Shown in pieces: positions 7,912 through 13,006 of a stretch of 13,006 nucleotides of DNA. The stretch covers positions 2,948-15,953 of the forward strand of contig PXPA01000006.1 in the NCBI GenBank assembly GCA_003022255.1, written 5' to 3'. Position 1 is the stretch's first letter. Each line of letters opens with the position of its first letter. A program made the position numbers and the translations under genes. The DNA is from Parcubacteria group bacterium SW_6_46_9 (GTDB taxonomy: Bacteria; Patescibacteriota; Minisyncoccia; Phycocordibacterales; SW-6-46-9). The notes beneath the pieces are model-generated. The model was not told the origin of the DNA. It searched no databases and was given only the letters and a program-made list of their open reading frames with translations.

Positions 7912-8142
7912 ATGAGCGATAATCAGTCCCAAACCCAAAGCAAAATCATGGAGCGAATTGCTTTTATTGCTGTTATAGTGTTCGCACTTGGTATGTCGTA
8001 CGCAATTCATATAACCCAGCAGACTGTCAACGCGGTAGAGGCAAGTCATTACCAGAGTAGTCAGGTGGTGTCAGCCGACATAAATGCTACTTCAAGCGAT
8101 GGTGAAAATCAGCAATCAGCAGAATCCCCTTCTCGGCAGTAA
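7912..8142 (+). CDS. Small single-pass membrane protein, unknown function
   Basis: This is a 76-residue protein I do not recognise. It has a polar N-terminus (MSDNQSQTQSKIMER), one hydrophobic segment at about residues 16-34 (IAFIAVIVFALGMSYAIHI) and a polar Ser/Gln/Asp-rich C-terminal part. The segment could be an uncleaved membrane anchor or a signal peptide; no lipobox Cys is present. It begins 23 nt after the hpf stop on the same strand, so the two are probably cotranscribed from 7335-7363. A candidate intrinsic terminator follows at 8222-8250. Its stop is only 8 nt from the end of the convergent fmt remnant. It is short and lacks a family match, so it is probable but not certain to be a real gene. 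Confidence 0.6.
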   Translation: MSDNQSQTQSKIMERIAFIAVIVFALGMSYAIHITQQTVNAVEASHYQSSQVVSADINATSSDGENQQSAESPSRQ

Positions 8143-8150
8143 GTTGTGTT

Positions 8151-8899
8151 TTAAAACTGCTTCTGAAAACCCTCATAATCCATAACCGTGTGGCCGGATG
8201 TTTTTACTTTATCAATTATTAGCTCACCATCCTCTCGGTGGGCTTTTGTTATAATCACGCGGTTATCTCCGTGATAAAAATGAGCTTTTGGCCAGTCGGT
8301 AAACGCCCGAATTTTCCGGAGATTTGTTTCCGCTGGGTCGGAAAAGTCAATTTTGCCGTCATCGGAATCAAACTTACCAACGTAACTCGCATTGGTATGG
8401 TCTTGAGAGATGGCCTCGATATTTCCGGCGACCCATTCGGGAAGTGTTTCGGCTAGTAGCCTCCCACCGGCTTTCGCTAGTTTCGGTTTTAACTTGTCAT
8501 AATACGGCGGCCACTCTCCGGTGGAGACTTCTTTTTGGGCAACAATGGGTGCAGATTTAAGGTGTTGTGGTCCGGATAGTAAATTACTTCATTTGGTAGT
8601 ATCTGGCCGTAGGCTACGACCACAAACAGCGGCCACTCTGCATCGTTTGGGACTCTCTTTTTAAGTTTTTGCAGAAACTCCTGATTTACTGATTCCGGGG
8701 TTACTGTATCAATTCCTTGATTCTGACTCCAGCGTTTTACCGGTGTTGGTTTTTGGTTTTGACCGCGGCCGCGTTTGCGATCCGGAGCAGTAACAACGAG
8801 AGACGGAGGTAGGTTGGCTGATTGTAATTGCTTGAGTACTGAGACCGCAAACTCCGGACTACCGAAAAATATGTACGGGATGTCTGCTTTTTGGGTCAT
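8151..8899 (-). pseudogene. fmt: Methionyl-tRNA formyltransferase, broken by internal deletion and frameshift
   Basis: Fmt formylates the initiator Met-tRNA using 10-formyl-THF. From ATG 8899 the first 117 residues are normal: IFFGSPEFAVSVLKQL, VTAPDRKRGRGQ, VVVAYGQILP, then NTLNLHP with the catalytic Asn and His. After that the frame runs into nonsense and stops at 8489. From 8549 the other frame reads PIVAQKEVSTGEWPPYYDKL, ETLPEWVAG, QDHTNASYVGKFDSDDGKIDF and RAFTDWPKAHFY to TAA at 8151, which is the normal Fmt C-terminal half (132 residues). The two halves meet at CACCCATTGTTGCC. Missing is the stretch of about 36 residues that normally holds SLLPxxRG, the substrate loop and the catalytic Asp (D144 in E. 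coli numbering). Adding these would give a near-normal length. The C-terminal half has no usable start. It lies 31 nt downstream of def. An assembly error is the main alternative. Confidence 0.85.
8222..8250 (+). terminator. Candidate intrinsic terminator of the hpf operon
   Basis: GCTCACC (8222-8228) pairs with GGTGGGC (8237-8243), 7 bp including one G-T, around an 8-nt loop, followed by TTTTGTT. It is about 80 nt past the stop of the small membrane protein gene and lies inside the opposite-strand fmt remnant, so part of it could be chance coding sequence. Confidence 0.45.
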
Positions 8900-8930
8900 G
8901 ATTGAAAGTTAGTTGAGTCTACTGGTTATT

Positions 8931-9461
8931 CTATTGCCGATTTTTGATGTGAGTCCTTTTTTCCGGATCAATTTCCCGTAGATCGCGCGCCTTATCAACA
9001 AAAAGAGTTCCGTCCAAGTGCTCAATCTCTTGTTGGAAAATCTGGGCCAAAAGACCAGATCCGCCAACTTCAAATTCATCGCCACTAATATCATAGGCCC
9101 TGACCGTGGCTTGCTTGTATCTGGTCACCTTACCATAGGTATTACGAACGGATAGACACCCTTCATCAAGCTCTACTGTTGCTTGTGAGGTATTAACAAG
9201 CTCAGGATTTATAAATTCATGATCAGCTGTGTCGAGATCACCACGTTCGGCAAATACGGTATCACGAACTAAAAAAATCCGTTTGGAGATACCAATTTGG
9301 GGGGCAGCGATAGCGACACCGTCATCTGTATCGTGTAAGGCTTCTTTCATGTCGGCAAGAATATTTTTCAGCTCTTCTGAGCCGAATTCATTTTCCTGTA
9401 TCAACTCGGCGGTTGCACGAAGGACGTCGGTATCATCATTTTTTTGAACAATTTCTGGCAT
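8931..9461 (-). CDS. def: Peptide deformylase-like protein with altered metal site (QExxH)
   Basis: Peptide deformylase removes the formyl group from nascent proteins using a metal held by Cys and two His. This 176-residue protein has motif 1 GVAIAAPQIG (48-57), motif 2 EGCLSV with Cys102, and motif 3 at 143-151 reading QQEIEHLDG. Canonical Def has HExxH here: Glu145 and His148 are present, but the first His is Gln144 (codon CAA at 9032-9030, one base from CAC). Loss of this ligand should weaken or abolish metal binding and activity unless Gln can substitute. The rest of the fold, including RIFLVRD, FINPELV, VRAYDISGDEFEV and the C-terminal helix, looks normal. It starts directly after an extended -10 and is followed by the broken fmt. 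Normally def lies close to priA; here an inserted gene separates them. Confidence 0.9.
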   Translation of the reverse strand: MPEIVQKNDDTDVLRATAELIQENEFGSEELKNILADMKEALHDTDDGVAIAAPQIGISKRIFLVRDTVFAERGDLDTADHEFINPELVNTSQATVELDEGCLSVRNTYGKVTRYKQATVRAYDISGDEFEVGGSGLLAQIFQQEIEHLDGTLFVDKARDLREIDPEKRTHIKNRQ

Positions 9462-9467
9462 GAATGT

Positions 9468-9476
9468 ATTTTATCA
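9468..9476 (-). promoter_or_regulatory. Extended -10 promoter for def, probably leaderless
   Basis: Read on the minus strand, TGA-TAAAAT is a good extended -10 that ends 6 nt before the def ATG. Transcription would start at about the A of ATG, giving a leaderless mRNA. This fits the lack of any Shine-Dalgarno and would let def be expressed without priA. Confidence 0.45.
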
Positions 9477-9695
9477 TGAATTCGAATCACGAATTTAGGA
9501 ATGTAGGAATCAAGAAAAGTAGATTGTGGGTAGTGGGTGGTATGCAGAAAGTTGAGTCCGCTGAAGGCGGACGAAATCCAGCTTGGGATTGCTAAACCAG
9601 CTGGGTAGAAGGTAGAGAGTTGAGGGTGGTCAGAGGCAAGATTCATGATTTATGATTTAAGGCAGTAAAGTGGCAAATTAAGCGAATTTACGTGC
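9477..9695. repeat. Non-coding AT-rich spacer with three consecutive small palindromes
   Basis: No gene is seen here. Three short inverted repeats follow one another: GTCCGC/GCGGAC (9556-9561 with 9567-9572), AATCC/GGATT (9575-9579 with 9586-9590) and the palindrome CCAGCTGG (9597-9604). The last two share an imperfect direct repeat of the CCAGCT-GGG type. Both ends have repetitive words such as AGGAAT and ATGATTTATGATTT. It looks like a degenerate palindromic interspersed element, but only a genome search could show copies. Confidence 0.4.
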
Positions 9696-9701
9696 TACTA
9701 T
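9693..9701 (+). promoter_or_regulatory. Extended -10 promoter candidate for the unknown gene at 9727
   Basis: TGC-TACTAT is an extended -10. Transcription would start near 9708, just after the TTG at 9706 and about 19 nt before ATG 9727, which favours ATG as the true start. A weak -35-like TGGCAA (9671-9676) lies 19 nt upstream. Confidence 0.35.
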
Positions 9702-9726
9702 TAAATTGGAATTATTTTTCTTGCTT

Positions 9727-11016
9727 ATGCCAGATGTTGGTCCACAGTTTGAATCGTCCGGTGAGAAAAAAGAGAAACCGGAAAAAGCTGATCTCGGAAG
9801 CCCTGCTGACGATGTGTCAGAGAGTGTGTGGCGAAAAGAAAAGAAAGAAAATGAATTAAAAACTGAGAAAAATTCCATAAATACTAGTGTGGAGTTTATG
9901 TTGGAACGAGATTACCATGATGGCCCAATGATAGAGCGTAAGATAGAAATTCCAGTGGAAGAGACAAAGGTTGAGTTTTCTCAAGCTACCCAAAAGGAAA
10001 CTCACGGAGTTTCCGGATATATTCGTAAAAGAGTACGATGGGATGATTTGCTAAAAAACTACCCCGATGATGATCGTGCGTTCAGAAAACAAGAATTTTC
10101 GGATTTATTAAATGAGGTTCGCAACTCAGAATATGTAAGTTTTTATCGCAGGCACGATCTTGAAGGAGACCTGCTGACTTTAATAAATGCAATGACCAAT
10201 GATGAATTTCCAAACAAAACCTACAATCATGTAGTAGGTTTATACGCTGGCCATGATGAGAAGCTGACCGAGCAGGCAATGAGTGAGGGCTTGTTTATGC
10301 AAAAAATTCTAGATCCAGAAACCTTTTTAGATATTCATCCTGATGACAAAGGTAAGTTTCACGGTATTGCTACGGACATGATATTTAATAAAGTGGAATC
10401 TAATGAACTGGTTGATTCCATTGAACTAATGGAAGAGACTGAGGAAAATCAAAAAGAAAAAATTAGACAGTACAAAGATGATCCATCTGTTTATATAGCA
10501 GGAAGTCGTGGCTTGTCTGTAACCAGGGGAGGCGTTTGGGGTAAAGTAGGAGTAGACCGTCAGCAGAGCCCAATAGTACAACCAATGTATGGCTTTGGCG
10601 ATAAAAGCAAAGCGTTTAATACTTACATGAAAAAAGTGAGCAAAATTTTTAAAAGCAAAAAATTATCAGGTGCAGTTGAAAAATTCGAGAGTACGCGACT
10701 TTATAGTTCGAATATTAAGAAGCTAAAGAATTCAACCGGTGTCGGGTTTGAGCGTCCTGACGTTTTGTATAGGTCTATTCAGGATACACTGGGAGAAAAA
10801 GAAATTGATCGGTTTGATACATACAAAGAGCCAGACTTTAATCATCCCCGGATCCCTATTATTAATGGCCATCCAGATATCCCTGATCTTCGCTGGTGTT
10901 TCGCAGACTATGCCTCAATTCCAACTGAAGAAAACCTCAATATTCTGGAGTTTATTTCTGAAGATTTTGAGGAGGAAAAAGCAGAGAGTAGAACTGAATC
11001 GGAAAAATCTGAATAG
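9727..11016 (+). CDS. Unknown charged, AT-rich gene inserted between def and priA
   Basis: This is a 429-residue protein from ATG 9727 (MPDVGPQFESSG) that I do not recognise. A TTG at 9706 would add seven hydrophobic residues but overlaps the predicted transcription start. There is no signal peptide, membrane segment, Cys-rich motif or nucleotide-binding motif. The N-terminal 55 residues are highly charged and probably disordered (Lys/Glu repeats), as is the Glu/Ser-rich C-terminus. The middle, about 95-400, looks globular: IRKRVRWDDLLKNYPDDD, VSFYRRHDLEGDLLTLINAM, NHVVGLYAGHDEKL, YIAGSRGLSVTRGGVWGKVGVD, and PRIPIINGHPDIPDLRWCFADY near the end. Its DNA is clearly more AT-rich than its neighbours (17 G+C in 10441-10500), it points against the flanking genes, and it interrupts the usual priA-def proximity. 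Together these suggest an acquired accessory gene. The function is unknown. Confidence 0.8.
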   Translation: MPDVGPQFESSGEKKEKPEKADLGSPADDVSESVWRKEKKENELKTEKNSINTSVEFMLERDYHDGPMIERKIEIPVEETKVEFSQATQKETHGVSGYIRKRVRWDDLLKNYPDDDRAFRKQEFSDLLNEVRNSEYVSFYRRHDLEGDLLTLINAMTNDEFPNKTYNHVVGLYAGHDEKLTEQAMSEGLFMQKILDPETFLDIHPDDKGKFHGIATDMIFNKVESNELVDSIELMEETEENQKEKIRQYKDDPSVYIAGSRGLSVTRGGVWGKVGVDRQQSPIVQPMYGFGDKSKAFNTYMKKVSKIFKSKKLSGAVEKFESTRLYSSNIKKLKNSTGVGFERPDVLYRSIQDTLGEKEIDRFDTYKEPDFNHPRIPIINGHPDIPDLRWCFADYASIPTEENLNILEFISEDFEEEKAESRTESEKSE

Positions 11017-11211
11017 ACATCAAGCTTTTATCAAAAATAGCACTTTGCTTACAGAGTTAGTTTGTCTTGTTTAAGTTTGGACATGCTTTAACCGAGTGAA
11101 CACCTCTGTTTTGTTCGGGCTCCGCACCTAGCTGGTCATTGACTTGGAGCTGGCACTTCCTTAGTAGAACCAATATTCATTACTAATTTTTAGACATGAG
11201 AAATTAAGTGA
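11017..11211. other. Non-coding spacer between the unknown gene and the structured element
   Basis: This is part of a 318-nt gene-free stretch (11017-11334). I see no tRNA, no plausible ORF and no intrinsic terminator for the gene ending at 11016. A loose GCTCC/GGAGC pairing around 11120-11155 is the only structure and is weak. The remaining part is the structured element listed separately. Confidence 0.5.
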
Positions 11212-11327
11212 GCACCCCGCTTCTGAAGTGACTCCGCTACGAAAAATGCATGGACTATGATTTTTCGTGAGGACTGAGCAAAAATTCACGCCGGGAATTT
11301 TTGCGTGCACTTCAGAAGCGCGGGTGC
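11212..11327. repeat. 116-nt element: long imperfect stem enclosing two hairpins
   Basis: The outer arms 11212-11230 and 11308-11327 pair over 19 bp with one bulged base (GCACCC/GGGTGC and GCTTCTGAAGTG/CACTTCAGAAGC). Inside are two further hairpins: 11239-11247 with 11260-11268 (ACGAAAAAT/ATTTTTCGT, 9 bp, extended by CAT/ATG) and 11278-11287 with 11295-11304 (GCAAAAATTC/GAATTTTTGC, 10 bp perfect). This makes a three-way-junction fold on either strand. It begins 8 nt after the priA stop. No poly-T tract follows on either side, so it is not a standard terminator. A structured RNA 3' end, a mobile palindromic repeat or a cruciform are possible. Confidence 0.75.
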
Positions 11328-11334
11328 GAACGTC

Positions 11335-13006
11335 CTATAATAAACTCCGCGGATGAGCATTGATACCGACCGCCAAAGGCAAATCACGCAATTTTTTAAG
11401 TAAGCCATAATCAACCCAGTCAGACCTGTCAACACGCAAGAGCATGTTGGTCTGGTTCGGCTGATTGCGGGCGGGGTAGGTTTGGGGGCTATAATCAGCA
11501 AATCTTTGGTTTAGTTTGTCGGTCAGGTCGTCTTTGGTTTTGTCCTCCGGAATTGTCAGCTTAATCAGATAAGAAAAGGGTGGATAATCAAACTGCTTGC
11601 GTTGACTGATTTCCGTCTCATAAAACTGGCGAATATCACCGGTAAGTGCGGCTGAGAAAATATCTGTATTCGTGTTTCGTGTCTGGATAACGAATTCATT
11701 TTTTGTCTTATCACGTAAGGTTGTCAATAAATTAAACAGCTCATGAGATATGTTCAGGTCCGGTATGGCCAGCAGAGCATCAGCGGTAACGACAATACTG
11801 CTGTCAACTTCTTTGGTGAGGCTGGTAATACCGGACTTTGTGCCGATTAAAATACCGGAATCCCCATCATAAAACTGCTGGATCTGGCTGGCTGGATCCT
11901 GGCTGTCAGCGTCTACTTTGAATACTGGTGTGTCTTCGGTATGTTCAGAAAGAATATCAGCAACAAAATCAACACCGATGCCAAGCGGCTTCAGCCGCCA
12001 GCTGTTGCAGTTATCACAGCGGGTGTCACTGTCTTTTTTGTTGCCACAGGTGTGGCAGACAAAAACACGATCATCGGCTTTTGTTTCTTTTAAAACAAGT
12101 GGTAATCTACACTGGCCGCACCGTAGTATATCGCCACAGTCGTTACAGATGGTAAACGGCCGCCGACCCCGACGAGCGACAAATAAAAATAAGTGGCTGT
12201 CTCGCTTGTCGGCCGATCGGATTAATGTGACTGCCTGCGGTGAAAACACCTGCACACCGGATGCGGATTCCGACTGATGCTCGTTCATATCAACTAATTC
12301 TGTGGTTTTTTTCTCAGTTCTGCGGAAATCTGGCGGGAACGCTTCGGTGAGGTCGCCGTTTTCGCACGCCCAGAGAGTCTCTGTGGGCAGTACTGTATCG
12401 GTAACCGTACAATCAATCCGCAATGTTTTGGCTAAATACCTGCCAAATCGAGCTTTATCCAGGTACGGCCTGCGGTTCATTGTGTAAGCAGGGTCACTTT
12501 CGTTATAAACAATTATCTGCTTGAGATTGGGTGCCGGCACTGACAGAAAGGGAGGCGTGCCAACAATGACAGACTCATTTTCAGTTATAATCTGATTCCA
12601 GCGGGCTCGTTGTTCTGATTGTGTAAGGGAGCTGTGTAAGACAACCGGATCGTATGCGGTGAGCGTATCGGCAAGCTGCTTGCAGTCACGAATCGTCGGT
12701 GCACAAATAAAAACAGACTCCTGGTTGGTTGCGTGTTTCGCTGTTAATGACTCAACGTACGAAAGCTGTTGAGGTTTTTTGGCTTGAATGATGCCAACCG
12801 GCGGGGCGCTTATGTCTGGTGGTGATGGGTGTTGGGGTGCTTCTTTTGTATCATCGTGGCTGATTACCGGCTGGGGGGTAAGTGATCGTATCGCTGCTCC
12901 GGTCGTGGCGGCACTGAAAGCGGCAAACTGTTTTGCAGCTTTAATAAATCCGGGTAATAGTTTTTGTGTGCCGGCGTGGTTAATTGGTTTTAGTTGGTAC
13001 TCAGCG
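11335..13006 (-). CDS. priA: PriA-like primosomal protein lacking helicase motifs (partial)
   Basis: PriA restarts stalled replication forks; the canonical form is a 3'-5' helicase. The frame is open from the right edge (13006) to TAG at 11337-11335, so the N-terminus lies outside. Family signs are the PVVLHSSLTQSEQRARWNQI segment, the VIVGTPPFLSVPAPNLKQIIV segment, and the two Zn-binding pairs CNDCG/CGQC and CHTCG/CDNC inside the helicase region. They are followed by ILIGTKSGI and the C-terminal SYLIKLTIP domain. The catalytic motifs are gone: there is no GxGKT where motif I should be, DEEH is replaced by YNESD, and QxxGRxGR of motif VI is absent (LLTTLRDKTKNEF). I infer a structural, ATPase-inactive homologue, as is often seen in CPR genomes. 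GTG 12540 is an internal Val codon, not the start. Confidence 0.88.
   Translation of the reverse strand, partial: AEYQLKPINHAGTQKLLPGFIKAAKQFAAFSAATTGAAIRSLTPQPVISHDDTKEAPQHPSPPDISAPPVGIIQAKKPQQLSYVESLTAKHATNQESVFICAPTIRDCKQLADTLTAYDPVVLHSSLTQSEQRARWNQIITENESVIVGTPPFLSVPAPNLKQIIVYNESDPAYTMNRRPYLDKARFGRYLAKTLRIDCTVTDTVLPTETLWACENGDLTEAFPPDFRRTEKKTTELVDMNEHQSESASGVQVFSPQAVTLIRSADKRDSHLFLFVARRGRRPFTICNDCGDILRCGQCRLPLVLKETKADDRVFVCHTCGNKKDSDTRCDNCNSWRLKPLGIGVDFVADILSEHTEDTPVFKVDADSQDPASQIQQFYDGDSGILIGTKSGITSLTKEVDSSIVVTADALLAIPDLNISHELFNLLTTLRDKTKNEFVIQTRNTNTDIFSAALTGDIRQFYETEISQRKQFDYPPFSYLIKLTIPEDKTKDDLTDKLNQRFADYSPQTYPARNQPNQTNMLLRVDRSDWVDYGLLKKLRDLPLAVGINAHPRSLL

Noticed and set aside
8529..8545. 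Programmed -1 frameshift in fmt at CCC-AAA-AAG
   Set aside because: The heptamer is C-AAA-AAG, a poor slippery site, and a shift would still yield a protein lacking about 36 core residues including the catalytic Asp region. A deletion explains the data better.
9706..9726. TTG 9706 as start of the unknown gene
   Set aside because: It sits at the predicted transcription start. ATG 9727 gives a polar N-terminus and a normal short leader.
11040..11200. Possible tRNA or other known RNA in the gap after the unknown gene
   Set aside because: TTCGGGCTCCGCACC looked faintly like a T-arm, but no acceptor stem, anticodon arm or CCA fits.

Overview
The window most likely comes from a member of the Candidate Phyla Radiation (Patescibacteria), perhaps a Parcubacteria-like lineage. 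I infer this from compact, short forms of core translation genes (TruB without a PUA domain, a short HPF), a PriA homologue without recognisable helicase ATPase motifs, the priA/def/fmt neighbourhood on one strand, and the near absence of Shine-Dalgarno sequences. TGA ends the histidine kinase gene at the expected place, so the code looks standard rather than the TGA=Gly code of some CPR groups. No database search was possible, so the lineage is an inference.

Layout. Positions 1-345 (+) are the end of a beta-rich, probably exported protein. Positions 471-5973 (+) form a signalling block: a CheY-like single-domain receiver, a 939-residue membrane-anchored FecR-domain protein with a very long Asp/Gln/Asn/Ser-rich tail, and a CHASE2-PAS-HisKA-HATPase membrane histidine kinase whose reading frame appears to begin at a non-standard ATT. 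Positions 6155-8142 (+) carry truB (with an apparent +1 frameshift near its end), a YbhB/PEBP protein, the ribosome hibernation factor HPF with its own sigma70-type promoter and an 18-bp palindrome in its leader, and a small one-TM protein. On the minus strand lie fmt (broken), def (one metal-ligand His replaced by Gln) and, at the right edge, the C-terminal part of a PriA-like protein. Between def and priA sits an AT-rich unknown plus-strand gene (9727-11016), flanked by non-coding DNA with palindromes and, next to priA, a 116-nt structure consisting of a long stem closing two hairpins.

How the parts fit. The left block reads as a sensor (CHASE2 kinase), a membrane partner (FecR protein) and a receiver without an output domain, so the signal would pass by protein contact. 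The right part contains an unusual set of lesions in one translation pathway: fmt has lost about 36 codons including the region of the catalytic Asp and is out of frame afterwards, while the neighbouring deformylase lacks the first His of HExxH. Together these suggest decay of the N-formylmethionine cycle in this genome, or an assembly problem in fmt combined with a real but odd Def variant. This is the most interesting feature of the window.
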